A DNA stretch of 64,000 nt. Origin: Clarkia xantiana subsp. parviflora. Lineage: Eukaryota; Streptophyta; Magnoliopsida; Myrtales; Onagraceae. The stretch is taken from assembly GCA_036873135.1 (NCBI GenBank), contig JAPTYO010000034.1:783457-847456 (forward strand), given 5' to 3'. Made by a program: the position numbers and the translations under genes. Below the pieces are notes generated by a model. It was not told where the DNA came from and ran no database searches. It was given only the letters and a program-made list of their open reading frames with translations. Below are positions 1 to 11,351 of the stretch, in pieces; positions within the stretch are counted from its first letter, which is position 1; each line of letters opens with the position of its first letter.

Positions 1-525
1 AATCTACTCTGTATGTAAAGTACACGGATGGTCACATTTGAATCTTTTTCTAATTTTCGAGTTATTTTAAGTTCTCCTATAATTTTTTTTCTAAATTCTC
101 CGTCTTTATGCTTTGCTGAAAATAGAAATCGTCAACTTTTCAAAATAACTTCCGTGATATACATTTTAAAGTTACAAAGTAACATATATATTTTTTTTAG
201 TGGCATGATTAAACTCTCAATAACTTATGAAGCAGTGCAATGGTTTAATTTATCATGAATATGTGACACTGACATAATCATATAAGTTCGTAGATGAGTT
301 ATGACTAGATTTAGTTTTTACACAATACAAGATCGAAAAACTTTCAAAAGTAATGTTTGTGAGAAGTGAAGTCTTATTATAAATTTTAAACACGGAAGTT
401 TAATGAAATTGCCCAATGTTATCAAGTTAAAATTTTATCATATTCTTGCACGCAAATGATTTTTCTTTGCATATTGGTCGTTGTGTTTCTTACTATCAAA
501 GAAATATCCGAACATAATTGAATAC

Positions 526-609
526 GTCAGGATGGCCGAGTGGTCTAAGGCGCCAGACTCAAGTTCTGGTCTTCGAAAGAGGGCGTGGGTTCAAATCCCA
601 CTTCTGACA
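526..609 (+). tRNA. tRNA-Leu(CAA), copy 1
   Basis: 84 nt including the discriminator A. The acceptor GTCAGGA pairs with TTCTGAC, the anticodon loop is CTCAAGT, the long class-II variable arm is CTTCGAAAGAGG-like, and the B box is GGTTCAAATCC. Decodes UUG. No intron. All stems are intact, so I use this copy as the reference. The first T run of four or more downstream is about 45 nt away (TTTTTTT near 653). Confidence 0.97.
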
Positions 610-950
610 TACTGAAGTTTATTGTGAGTTCAGAGTCGCAACATATATTAATTTTTTTGTAAAAAGTGGAGTCATATAAAGTTTAATAATAACTAGTGGA
701 AACAAATGGTGCATATCACGCATATTAATAAGCTTATCGTGTATAGATTTTAATCTTAATTAAATCTTAAATTGTTTTATAGATTTTGACGTGTACGAAC
801 TAACGTCTGAAAATTCGACTTTATCAGTCTACTGCATTTGAGTCAAACCCTAATACAAAATAAGAAAAGGCATGTAGGTAGATTTAGTAGAAAAACTAAA
901 TTGAAAATAAGAGAAATTTAACGATTGTATAATCCAAAACCCCTATGTAT

Positions 951-1023
951 GCCGTCTTAGCTCAGCTGGTAGAGCGCATGGCTTTTAACCATGTGGTCGT
1001 GGGTTCGATTCCCACAGACGGCG
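951..1023 (+). tRNA. tRNA-Lys(UUU), copy 1
   Basis: 73 nt. Acceptor GCCGTCT/AGACGGC, anticodon loop CTTTTAA (anticodon UUU), T arm GTGGG-TTCGATT-CCCAC, discriminator G. It matches the plant consensus tRNA-Lys(UUU) as I know it. Upstream are a TATAAT-like stretch and a CCAAAAC (CAA-type) motif about 11-24 nt before the gene, both usual for plant Pol III tRNA genes. Confidence 0.97.
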
Positions 1024-1433
1024 CGGGCATTCAAAATCTACTATGTATGTAAATAACTTCCGTGACATACATTTTAAAGTTACAAAGTAACATATATATT
1101 TTTTTAAGTGGCATGACTAAACTCTCAATAACTTATGAAGCAGTACAATGGTTTAATTTATCATGAATATGTGACACTGACATAATCATATAAGTTCGTA
1201 GATGAGTTATGACTAGATTTAGTTTTTACACAATACAAGATCGAAAAACTTTCAAAAGTAATGTTTGTGACAAGTGAAGTCTTATTATAAATTTTAAACA
1301 CGGAAGTACAATGAAATTGCCCAATGTTATCAAGTTAAAATTTTATCATATTCTTGCACGCAAATGATTTTTCTTTGCATATTGGTGTTTGTGTTTCTTA
1401 CTATCAAAGAAATATCCGAACATAATTGAATAC

Positions 1434-1517
1434 GTCAGGATGGCCGAGTGGTCTAAGGCGCCAGACTCAAGTTCTGGTCTTCGAAAGAGGGCGTGGGTTC
1501 AAATCCCACTTCTGACA
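1434..1517 (+). tRNA. tRNA-Leu(CAA), copy 2
   Basis: Identical to copy 1 over all 84 positions. First gene of the short-spacer sub-array (units 2-5). Confidence 0.97.
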
Positions 1518-1858
1518 TACTGAAGTTTATTGTGAGTTCAGAGTCGCAACATATATTAATTTTTTTGTAAAAAGTGGAGTCATATAAAGTTTAATAATAA
1601 CTAGTGGAAACAAATGGTGCATATCACGCATATTAATAAGCTTATCGTGTATAGATTTTAATCTTAATTAAATCTTAAATTGTTTTATAGATTTTGACGT
1701 GTACGAACTAACGTCTGAAAATTCGACTTTATCATTCTACTGCATTTGAGTCAAACCCTAATACAAAATAAGAAAAGGCATGTAGGTAGATTTAGTAGAA
1801 AAACTAAATTGAAAATAAGAGAAATTTAACGATTGTATAATCCAAAACCCCTATGTAT

Positions 1859-1931
1859 GCCGTCTTAGCTCAGCTGGTAGAGCGCATGGCTTTTAACCAT
1901 GTGGTCGTGGGTTCGATTCCCACAGACGGCG
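1859..1931 (+). tRNA. tRNA-Lys(UUU), copy 2
   Basis: Consensus sequence with all stems paired. Confidence 0.97.
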
Positions 1932-2342
1932 CGGGCATTCAAAATCTACTCTGTATGTAAATAACTTCCGTGACATACATTTTAAAGTTACAAAGTAACA
2001 TATATATTTTTTTTAAGTGGCATGATTAAACTCTCAATAACTTATGAAGCAGTACAATGGTTTAATTTATCATGAATATGTGACACTGACATAATCATAT
2101 AAGTTCGTAGATGAGTTATGACTAGATTTAGTTTTTACACAATACAAGATCGAAAAACTTTCAAAAGTAATGTTTGTGACAAGTGAAGTCTTATTATAAA
2201 TTTTAAACACGGAAGTACAATGAAATTGCCCAATGTTATCAAGTTAAAATTTTATCATATTCTTGCACGCAAATGATTTTTCTTTGCATATTGGTGTTTG
2301 TGTTTCTTACTATCAAAGAAATATCCGAACATAATTGAATAC

Positions 2343-2426
2343 GTCAGGATGGCCGAGTGGTCTAAGGCGCCAGACTCAAGTTCTGGTCTTCGAAAGAGGG
2401 CGTGGGTTCAAATCCCACTTCTGACA
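2343..2426 (+). tRNA. tRNA-Leu(CAA), copy 3
   Basis: Consensus sequence with all stems paired. Confidence 0.97.
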
Positions 2427-2767
2427 TACTGAAGTTTATTGTGAGTTCAGAGTCGTAACATATATTAATTTTTTTGTAAAAAGTGGAGTCATATAAAGTT
2501 TAATAATAACTAGTGGAAACAAATGGTGCATATCACGCATATTAATAAGCTTATCGTGTATAGATTTTAATCTTAATTAAATCTTAAATTGTTTTATAGA
2601 TTTTGACGTGTACGAACTAACGTCTGAAAATTCGACTTTATCAGTCTACTGCATTTGAGTCAAACCCTAATACAAAATAAGAAAAGGCATGTAGGTAGAT
2701 TTAGTAGAAAAACTAAATTGAAAATAAGAGAAATTTAACGATTGTATAATCCAAAACCCCTATGTAC

Positions 2768-2840
2768 GCCGTCTTAGCTCAGCTGGTAGAGCGCATGGCT
2801 TTTAACCATGTGGTCGTGGGTTCGATTCCCACAGACGGCG
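2768..2840 (+). tRNA. tRNA-Lys(UUU), copy 3
   Basis: Consensus sequence. The base just before the gene is C (ATGTAC) instead of T as in copies 1-2. Confidence 0.97.
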
Positions 2841-3251
2841 CGGGCATTCAAAATCTACTCTGTATGTAAATAACTTCCGTGACATACATTTTAAAGTTAC
2901 AAAGTAACATATATATTTTTTTTAAGTGGCATGATTAAACTCTCAATAACTTATGAAGCAGTACAATGGTTTAATTTATCATGAATATGTGACACTGACA
3001 TAATCATATAAGTTCGTAGATGAGTTATGACTAGATTTAGTTTTTACACAATACAAGATCGAAAAACTTTCAAAAGTAATGTTTGTGACAAGTGAAGTCT
3101 TATTATAAATTTTAAACACGGAAGTACAATGAAATTGCCCAATGTTATCAAGTTAAAATTTTATCATATTCTTGCACGCAAATGATTTTTCTTTGCATAT
3201 TGGTGTTTGTGTTTCTTACTATCAAAGAAATATCCGAACATAATTGAATAC

Positions 3252-3335
3252 GTCAGGATGGCCGAGTGGTCTAAGGCGCCAGACTCAAGTTCTGGTCTTC
3301 GAAAGAGGGCGTGGGTTTAAATCCCACTTCTGACA
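3252..3335 (+). tRNA. tRNA-Leu(CAA), copy 4, B-box mutant
   Basis: One change: the T loop reads TTTAAAT, so the near-invariant C56 is T. C56 makes a tertiary pair with G19 and is a key B-box base for TFIIIC, so this copy is probably poorly transcribed or folded. All stems remain paired. Confidence 0.85.
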
Positions 3336-3675
3336 TACTGAAGTTTATTGTGAGTTCAGATTCGCAACATATATTAATTTTTTTGTAAAAAGTGGAGTCA
3401 TATAAAGTTTAATAATAACTAGTGGAAACAAATGGTGCATATCACGCATATTAATAAGCTTATCGTGTATAGATTTTAATCTTAATTAAATCTTAAATTG
3501 TTTATAGATTTTGACGTGTACGAACTAACGTCTGAAAATTCGACTTTATCAGTCTACTGCATTTGAGTCAAACCCTAATACAAAATAAGAAAAGGCATGT
3601 AGGTAGATTTAGTAGAAAAACTAAATTGAAAATAAGATAAATTTAACGATTGTATAATCCAAAACCCCTATGTAC

Positions 3676-3748
3676 GCCGTCTTAGCTCAGCTGGTAGAGC
3701 GCATGGCTTTTAACCATGTGGTCGTGGGTTCGATTCCCACAGACGGCG
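3676..3748 (+). tRNA. tRNA-Lys(UUU), copy 4
   Basis: Consensus sequence. Confidence 0.97.
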
Positions 3749-4159
3749 CGGGCATTCAAAATCTACTCTGTATGTAAATAACTTCCGTGACATACATTTT
3801 AAAGTTACAAAGTAACATATATATTTTTTTTAAGTGGCATGATTAAACTCTCAATAACTTATGAAGCAGTACAATGGTTTAATTTATCATGAATATGTGA
3901 CACTGACATAATCATATAAGTTCGTAGATGAGTTATGACTAGATTTAGTTTTTACACAATACAAGATCGAAAAACTTTCAAAAGTAATGTTTGTGACAAG
4001 TGAAGTCTTATTATAAATTTTAAACACGGAAGTACAATGAAATTGACCAATGTTATCAAGTTAAAATTTTATCATATTCTTGCACGCAAATGATTTTTCT
4101 TTGCATATTGGTGTTTGTGTTTCTTACTATCAAAGAAATATCCAAACATAATTGAATAC

Positions 4160-4243
4160 GTCAGGATGGCCGAGTGGTCTAAGGCGCCAGACTCAAGTTC
4201 TGGTCTTCGAAAGAGGGCGTGGGTTCAAATCCCACTTCTGACA
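4160..4243 (+). tRNA. tRNA-Leu(CAA), copy 5
   Basis: Consensus sequence. Last Leu of the short-spacer block. Confidence 0.97.
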
Positions 4244-4584
4244 TACTGAAGTTTATTGTGAGTTCAGAGTCGCAACATATATTAATTTTTTTGTAAAAAG
4301 TGGAGTCATATAAAGTTTAATAATAACTAGTGGAAACAAATGGTGCATATCACGCATATTAATAAGCTTATCGTGTATAGATTTTAATCTTAATTAAATC
4401 TTAAATTGTTTTATAGATTTTGACGTGTACGAACTAACGTCTGAAAATTCGACTTTATCAGTCTACTGCATTTGAGTCAAACCCTAATACAAAATAAGAA
4501 AAGGCATGTAGGTAGATTTAGTAGAAAAACTAAATTGAAAATAAGAGAAATTTAACGATTGTATAATCCAAAACCCCTATGTAC

Positions 4585-4657
4585 GCCGTCTTAGCTCAGC
4601 TGGTAGAGCGCATGGCTTTTAACCATGTGGTCGTGGGTTCGATTCCCACAGACGGCG
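4585..4657 (+). tRNA. tRNA-Lys(UUU), copy 5
   Basis: Consensus sequence. The spacer that follows is again the long type. Confidence 0.97.
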
Positions 4658-5194
4658 CGGGCATTCAAAATCTACTCTGTATGTAAAGTACACGGATGGT
4701 CACATTTGAATCTTTTTCTAATTTTCGAGTTATTTTAAGTTCTCCTATAATTTTTTTTCTAAATTCTCCGTCTTTATGCTTTGCTGAAAATAGAAATCGT
4801 CAACTTTTCAAAATAACTTCCGTGATATACATTTTAAAGTTACAAAGTAACATATATATTTTTTTTAAGTGGCATGATTAAACTCTCAATAACTTATGAA
4901 GCAGTGCAATGGTTTAATTTATCATGAATATGTGACACTGACATAATCATATAAGTTCGTAGATGAGTTATGACTAGATTTAGTTTTTACACAATACAAG
5001 ATCGAAAAACTTTCAAAAGTAATGTTTGTGAGAAGTGAAGTCTTATTATAAATTTTAAACACGGAAGTACAATGAAATTGCCCAATGTTATCAAGTTAAA
5101 ATTTTATCATATTCTTGCACGCAAATGATTTTTCTTTGCATATTGGTGTTTGTGTTTCTTACTATCAAAGAAATATCCGAACATAATTGAATAC

Positions 5195-5278
5195 GTCAGG
5201 ATGGCCGAGTGGTCTAAGGCGCCAGACTTAAGTTCTGGTCTTCGAAAGAGGGTGTGGGTTCGAATCCCACTTCTAACA
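5195..5278 (+). tRNA. tRNA-Leu copy 6, anticodon changed to UAA
   Basis: The anticodon loop reads CTTAAGT, giving anticodon UAA, still a leucine anticodon but for UUA. Other changes are GGGTGTGG in the variable/T-arm junction, TTCGAAT in the T loop (tolerated), and acceptor 3' strand TTCTAAC, which creates a C3-A70 mismatch. The acceptor mismatch may weaken charging. Immediately upstream of the first hAT-split Lys. Confidence 0.85.
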
Positions 5279-5619
5279 TACTGAAGTTTATTGTGAGTTC
5301 AGAATCGCAACATATATTAATTTTTTTGTAAAAAGTGGAGTCATATAAAGTTTAATAATAACTAGTGGAAACAAATGGTGCATATCACGCATATTAATAA
5401 GCTTATCGTGTATATATTTTAATCTTAATTAAATCTTAAACTGTTTTATAGATTTTGACGTGTACGAACTAACGTCTGAAAACTCGACTTTATCAGTCTA
5501 CTGCATTTGAGTCAAACCCTAATACAAAATAAGAAAAGGCATGTAGGTAGATTTAGTAGAAAAACTAAATTGAAAATAAGAGAAATTTAACGACTGTATA
5601 ATCCAAAACCCCTATGTAC

Positions 5620-6205
5620 GCCGTCTTAGCTCAGCTGGTAGAGCGCATGGCTTTTAACCATGTGGTCGTGGGTAGGCTTGGGCATAAAAACCGGTCCGGC
5701 CGGACTGGTTCGGAACTGGTCTGGAACCGGACCGTTTGGAACCGGTCCGGAGTGGACCGGTCCAAATTGGACTGGTTTGTAACCCCTAAATTGGAACCAG
5801 TCCAAGGGGTATTCCCAACCAGTCCAATAAACCAGTCCGGACCGGACCGGTTTTGAACCGCTTTTTAGTAAAAAAAAAAAAAAGCGTTTTGACCGAGACT
5901 ATTTTTTAAAAAAAAAAAACGGTTTTTTATTGGTTTCTGACTGGTTTTGGACCGATTTTTATTGATAAAACCGGTCCGACATATAAAACCGGTCCAGGAC
6001 TTGTTTTTTAAAAAAAACAGTCCAAAACCGGTTCTGGACCGGTTCAAACCAGTCCAATTTTTTTTAGACCAACCTAAGCCAAAAAAAACCCTAGTTATTA
6101 CTGGACCGGACAGTTTAAAACAGTTCCGGCCCGGTCCGGAACCGGTTCGGCCTGAACCGGTTCAGTGCCCACCCCTAGTCGTGGGTTCGATTCCCACAGA
6201 CGGCG
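5620..6205 (+). pseudogene. tRNA-Lys(UUU) copy 6 split by a hAT-like element
   Basis: The 5' part is 5620-5672 (nt 1-53). The gene resumes at 6186 after the second target duplication. Without the insert the sequence would be consensus. The insertion separates the A and B boxes by about 510 bp, so this copy is not expected to yield a tRNA. Confidence 0.93.
5673..6177. mobile_element. Non-autonomous hAT-like element, copy 1 (505 bp)
   Basis: The ends are TAGGCTTGGGCA and TGCCCACCCCTA, imperfect 12-bp terminal inverted repeats. Flanked by an exact 8-bp duplication GTCGTGGG at 5665-5672 and 6178-6185, the length typical of hAT transposons. The interior is packed with CCGGTCC/GGACCGG motifs in both orientations, as in hAT subterminal repeats, plus A and T runs. 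No transposase. The short frames read through it are chance. Confidence 0.88.
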
Positions 6206-6740
6206 CGGGCATTCAAAATCTACTCTGTATGTAAAGTACACGGATGGTCACATTTGAATCTTTTTCTAATTTTCGAGTTATTTTAAGTTCTCCTATAATT
6301 TTTAATCTAAATTCTCCGTCTGTATGCTTTGCTGAAAATAGAAATCATCAACTTTTCAAAATAACTTCCGTGATATAAATTTTAAAGTTACAAAGTAACA
6401 TATATATTTTTTTAAGTGCATGACTAAACTCTCAATAACTTATGAAGCAGTGCAATGGTTTAATTTATCATGAATATGTGACACTGACATAATCATATAA
6501 GTTCGTAGATGAGTTATGACTAAATTTAGTTTTTACACAATACAAGATCGAAAAACTTTCAAAAGTAACGTTTGTGAGAAGTGAAGTCTTATTATAAATT
6601 TTAAACACGGAAGTGCAATGAAATTGCCCAATGTTATCAAGTTAAAATTTTATCATATTCTTGCACGCAAATGATTTTTCTTTGCATATTGGTGTTTGTG
6701 TTTCTTACTATCAAAGAAATATCCGAACATAATTGAATAC

Positions 6741-6824
6741 GTCAAGATGGCCGAGTGGTCTAAGGCGCCAGACTCAAGTTCTCGTCTTCGAAAGAGGGCG
6801 TGGGTTCAAATCCCACTTCTGACA
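6741..6824 (+). tRNA. tRNA-Leu(CAA) copy 7, variant
   Basis: Acceptor begins GTCAAGA (G5 to A, against C68). The anticodon stem 3' side is TCTCG instead of TCTGG, giving a C28-C42 mismatch. Both changes hit stems, so function is doubtful. Shares the GTCAAGA change with copy 11. Confidence 0.75.
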
Positions 6825-7165
6825 TACTGAAGTTTATTGTGAGTTCAGAATCGTAACATATATTAATTTTTTTGTAAAAAGTGGAGTCATATAAAGTTTA
6901 ATAATAACTAGTGGAAACAAAAGGTGCATATCACGCATATTAATAAGCTTATCGTGTATAGATTTTAATCTTAATTAAATCTTAAATTGTTTTATAGATT
7001 TTGACGTGTACGAACTAACGTCTGAAAATTCGACTTTATCAGTCTACTGCATTTGAGTCAAACCCTAATACAAAATAAGAAAAGGCATGTAGGTAGATTT
7101 AGTAGAAAAACTAAATTGAAAATAAGAGAAATTTAATGACTGTATAATCCAAAACCCCTATGTAC

Positions 7166-7238
7166 GCCGTCTTAGCTCAGCTGGTAGAGCGCATGGCTTT
7201 TAACCATGTGGTCGTGGGTTCGATTCCCACAGACGGCG
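7166..7238 (+). tRNA. tRNA-Lys(UUU), copy 7
   Basis: Consensus sequence between defective neighbours. Confidence 0.97.
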
Positions 7239-7775
7239 CGGGCATTCAATATCTACTCTGTATGTAAAGTACACGGATGGTCACATTTGAATCTTTTTCT
7301 AATTTTCGAGTTATTTTAAGTTCTCCTATAATTTTTTATCTAAATTCTCCGTCTGTATGCTTTGCTGAAAATAGAAATCATCAACTTTTAAAAATAACTT
7401 CCGTGATATTAATTTTAAAGTTACAAAGTAACATATATATTTTTTTTAAGTGGCATGACTAAACTCTCAATAACTTATGAAGCAGTGCAATGGTTTAATT
7501 TATCATGAATATGTGACACTGACATAATCATATAAGTTCGTAGATGAGTTATGACTAGATTTAGTTTTTACACAATACAAGATCGAAAAACTTTCAAAAG
7601 TAATGTTTGTGAGAAGTGAAGTCTTATTATAAATTTTAAACACGGAAGTACAATGAAATTGCCCAATGTTATCAAGTTAAAATTTTATCATATTCTTGCA
7701 CGCAAATGATTTTTCTTTGCATATTGGTGTTTGTGTTTCTTAATATCAAAGAAATATCTGAACATAATTGAAGAC

Positions 7776-7859
7776 GTCAGGATGGCCGAGTGGTCTAAGG
7801 CGTCAGACTCAAGTTCTGGTCTTCGAAAGAGGGCGTGGGTTCAAATCCCACTTCTGATA
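7776..7859 (+). tRNA. tRNA-Leu(CAA) copy 8, variant
   Basis: C27 to T gives a T-G wobble in the anticodon stem, and the gene ends TTCTGAT, so position 1-72 is G-T. All pairs are still possible. Probably usable. Confidence 0.82.
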
Positions 7860-8200
7860 TACTGAAGTTTATTGTGAGTTTTGAATCGCAACATATATTA
7901 AATTTTTTGTAAAAAGTGGAGTCATATAAAGTTTAATAATAACTAGTGGAAAAAAATGGTGCATATCACGCATATTAATAAGCTTATCGTGTATAGATTT
8001 TAATCTTAATTAAATCTTAAACTGTTTTATAGATTTTGACGTGTACGAACTAACGTCTGAAAATTTGACTTTATCAGTCTACTGCATTTGAGTCAAACCC
8101 TAATACAAAATAAGAAAAGGCATGTAGGTAGATTTAGTAGAAAAACTAAATTGAAAATAAGAGAAATTTAACGATTGTATAATCCAAAACCCCTATGTAC

Positions 8201-8270
8201 GCCGTCTTAGCTCAGCTGGTAAAGCGCATGGCTTTTAACCATGTGGTGGGTTCGATTCCCACAGACGGCG
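8201..8270 (+). tRNA. tRNA-Lys(UUU) copy 8, 70 nt, deletion in variable region
   Basis: Lacks 3 nt between the anticodon stem and T loop: TGGTGGG where the consensus has TGGTCGTGGG, leaving a 2-nt variable loop. D-stem G22 is also A, mismatching C13. Probably a pseudogene. The deletion lies inside the 8-bp sequence duplicated by the hAT insertions. Confidence 0.75.
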
Positions 8271-8807
8271 CGGGTATTCAAAATCTACTCTGTATGTAAA
8301 GTACACGGATGGTCACATTTGAATCTTTTTCTAATTTTCGAGTTATTTTAAGTTCTCCTATAATTTTTTTTTCTAAATTCTCCGTCTTTATGCTTTGCTG
8401 AAAATAGAAATCGTCAACTTTTCAAAATAACTTCCGTGATATACATTTTAAAGTTACAAAGTAACATATATATTTTTTTAAGTGGCATGATTAAACTCTC
8501 AATAACTTATGAAGCAGTGCAATGGTTTAATTTATCATGAATATGTGACACTGACATAATCATATAAGTTCGTAGATGAGTTATGACTAGATTTAGTTTT
8601 TACACAATACAAGATCGAAAAACTTTCAAAAGTAATGTTTGTGAGAAGTGAAGTCTTATTATAAATTTTAAACACGGAAGTACAATGAAATTGCCCAATG
8701 TTATCAAGTTAAAATTTTATCATATTCTTGCACGCAAATGATTTTTCTTTGCATATTGGTGTTTGTGTTTCTTACTATCAAAGAAATATCCGAACATAAT
8801 TGAATAC

Positions 8808-8891
8808 GTCAGGATGGCCGAGTGGTCTAAGGCGCCAAACTCAAGTTCTGGTCTTCGAAAGAGGGCGTGGGTTCAAATCCCACTTCTGACA
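8808..8891 (+). tRNA. tRNA-Leu(CAA) copy 9, variant
   Basis: Anticodon stem 5' side is CCAAA (G30 to A), giving an A30-C40 mismatch; otherwise consensus. Confidence 0.8.
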
Positions 8892-9231
8892 TACTGAAGT
8901 TTATTGTGAGTTCAGATTCGCAACATATATTAATTTTTTTGTAAAAAGTGGAGTCATATAAAGTTTAATAATAACTAGTGGAAACAAATGGTGCATATCA
9001 CGCATATTAATAAGCTTATCGTGTATAGATTTTAATCTTAATTAAATCTTAAATTGTTTATAGATTTTGACGTGTACGAACTAACGTCTGAAAATTCGAC
9101 TTTATCAGTCTACTGCATTTGAGTCAAACCCTAATACAAAATAAGAAAAGGCATGTAGGTAGATTTAGTAGAAAAACTAAATTGAAAATAAGAGAAATTT
9201 AACGATTGTATAATCCAAAACCCCTATGTAC

Positions 9232-9304
9232 GCCGTCTTAGCTCAGCTGGTAGAGCGCATGGCTTTTAACCATGTGGTCGTGGGTTCGATTCCCACAGAC
9301 GGCG
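9232..9304 (+). tRNA. tRNA-Lys(UUU), copy 9
   Basis: Consensus sequence, followed by a short-type spacer. Confidence 0.97.
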
Positions 9305-9715
9305 CGGGCATTCAAAATCTACTCTGTATGTAAATAACTTCCGTGACATACATTTTAAAGTTACAAAGTAACATATATATTTTTTTTAAGTGGCATGATT
9401 AAACTCTCAATAACTTATGAAGCAGTACAATGGTTTAATTTATCATGAATATGTGACACTGACATAATCATATAAGTTCGTAGATGAGTTATGACTAGAT
9501 TTAGTTTTTACACAATACAAGATCGAAAAACTTTCAAAAGTAATGTTTGTGACAAGTGAAGTCTTATTATAAATTTTAAACACGGAAGTACAATGAAATT
9601 GCCCAATGTTATCAAGTTAAAATTTTATTATATTCTTGCACGCAAATGATTTTTCTTTGCATATTGGTGTTTGTGTTTCTTACTATCAAAGAAATATCCG
9701 AACATAATTGAATAC

Positions 9716-9799
9716 GTCAGGATGGCCGAGTGGTCTAAGGCGCCAAACTTAAGTTCTGGTCTTCGAAAGAGGGTGTGGGTTCAAATCCCACTTCTAACA
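9716..9799 (+). tRNA. tRNA-Leu copy 10, anticodon UAA, variant
   Basis: Combines the TAA anticodon and TTCTAAC acceptor of copy 6 with the G30-to-A stem change of copy 9, as a recombinant between neighbouring units would. Two stem mismatches make function doubtful. Confidence 0.75.
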
Positions 9800-10140
9800 T
9801 ACTGAAGTTTATTGTGAGTTCAGAATCGCAACATATATTAATTTTTTTGTAAAAAGTGGAGTCATATAAAGTTTAATAATAACTAGTGGAAACAAATGGT
9901 GCATATCACGCATATTAATAAGCTTATCGTGTATATATTTTAATCTTAATTAAATCTTAAACTGTTTTATAGATTTTGACGTGTACGAACTAACGTCTGA
10001 AAACTCGACTTTATCAGTCTACTGCATTTGAGTCAAACCCTAATACAAAATAAGAAAAGGCATGTAGGTAGATTTAGTAGAAAAACTAAATTGAAAATAA
10101 GAGAAATTTAACGACTGTATAATCCAAAACCCCTATGTAC

Positions 10141-10732
10141 GCCGTCTTAGCTCAGCTGGTAGAGCGCATGGCTTTTAACCATGTGGTCGTGGGTAGGCTT
10201 GGGCATAAAAACCGGTCCGGCCGGACTGGTTCGGAACTGGTCTGGAACCGGACCGTTTGGAACCGGTCCGGAGTGGACCGGTCCAAATTGGACTGGTTTG
10301 TAACCCCTAAATTGGAACCAGTCCAAGGGGTATTCCCAACCAGTCCAATAAACCAGTCCGGACCGGACCGGTTTTGAACCGCTTTTTAGTAAAAAAAAAA
10401 AAAGCGTTTTGACCGAGACTATTTTAAAAAAAAAAAACGGTTTTTTATCGGTTTTGACCGGTTTCTGACTGGTTTTGGACCGATTTTTATTGATAAAACC
10501 GGTCCGACATATAAAACCGGTCCAGGACTTGTTTTTTTAAAAAACAGTCCAAAACCGGTTCTGGACCGGTTCAAACCAGTCCAATTTTTTTTAGACCAAC
10601 CTAAGCCAAAAAAAACCCTAGTTATTACTGGACCGGACAGTTTAAAACAGTTCCCGCTCGGTCCGGAACCGGTTCGGCCTGAACCGGTTCAGTGCCCACC
10701 CCTAGTCGTGGGTTTGATTCCCACAGACGGCG
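10141..10732 (+). pseudogene. tRNA-Lys(UUU) copy 10 split by a hAT-like element
   Basis: The 5' part is 10,141-10,193. The 3' part after the insert has TTTGATT, so C56 is also lost, a mutation gained after the gene was already disrupted. Confidence 0.93.
10194..10704. mobile_element. Non-autonomous hAT-like element, copy 2 (511 bp)
   Basis: Same ends and same insertion point as copy 1. Duplication GTCGTGGG at 10,186-10,193 and 10,705-10,712. Differs by homopolymer length, a few substitutions and an extra GGTTTTGACC-type motif near 10,447. The identical site shows that one insertion was later copied with its unit. Confidence 0.88.
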
Positions 10733-11267
10733 CGGGCATTCAAAATCTACTCTGTATGTAAAGTACACGGATGGTCACATTTGAATCTTTTTCTAATTTT
10801 CGAGTTATTTTAAGTTCTCCTATAATTTTTAATCTAAATTCTCCGTCTGTATGCTTTGCTGAAAATGGAAATCATTAACTTTTCAAAATAACTTCCGTGA
10901 TATAAATTTTAAAGTTACAAAGTAACATATATATTTTTTTAAGTGCATGACTAAACTCTCAATAACTTATGAAGCAGTGCAATGGTTTAATTTATCATGA
11001 ATATGTGACACTGACATAATCATATAAGTTCGTAGATGAGTTATGACTAAATTTAGTTTTTACACAATACAAGATCGAAAAACTTTCAAAAGTAACGTTT
11101 GTGAGAAGTGAAGTCTTATTATAAATTTTAAACACGGAAGTGCAATGAAATTGCCCAATGTTATCAAGTTAAAATTTTATCATATTCTTGCACGCAAATG
11201 ATTTTTCTTTGCATATTGGTGTTTGTGTTTCTTACTATCAAAGAAATATCCGAACATAATTGAATAC

Positions 11268-11351
11268 GTCAAGATTGCCGAGTGGTCTAAGGCGCCAGAC
11301 TCAAGTTCTCGTCTTCGAAAGAGGGCGTGGGTTCAAATCCCACTTCTGACA
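11268..11351 (+). tRNA. tRNA-Leu(CAA) copy 11, variant
   Basis: Carries the two stem changes of copy 7 (GTCAAGA, TCTCG) plus GATTGCC in place of GATGGCC near the start of the D arm/A box. Likely non-functional. Confidence 0.72.

Larger units (their letters stand above)
5620..10140 (+). repeat. Higher-order repeat copy A (four Leu/Lys units)
   Basis: Starting at the hAT-split Lys gene, the order of marked copies is: split Lys, Leu with GTCAAGA acceptor, normal Lys, Leu with C27-to-T, 70-nt Lys, Leu, Lys, Leu with TAA anticodon. The same order recurs from 10,141. Length is 4521 bp. Its last unit is the short spacer type, which accounts for most of the length difference from copy B. Confidence 0.85.

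Noticed and set aside
28..258. Recurrent 61-76 codon ORFs in the array spacers (also at 4696, 7277, 12,837, 13,871, 28,895)
   Set aside because: They are the same non-coding long-spacer segment repeated. They vary by frame-changing T-run length and have no protein-like conservation.
526..609. Organellar origin of the tRNA-Leu/tRNA-Lys genes
   Set aside because: Both match nuclear-encoded plant cytosolic tRNA consensus sequences, and the spacers show no plastid or mitochondrial genes.
5614..5856. 80-codon ORF across tRNA-Lys and the hAT element (also at 10,135 and 14,789)
   Set aside because: The frame reads through a tRNA gene and transposon end; identical copies only reflect the repeat.
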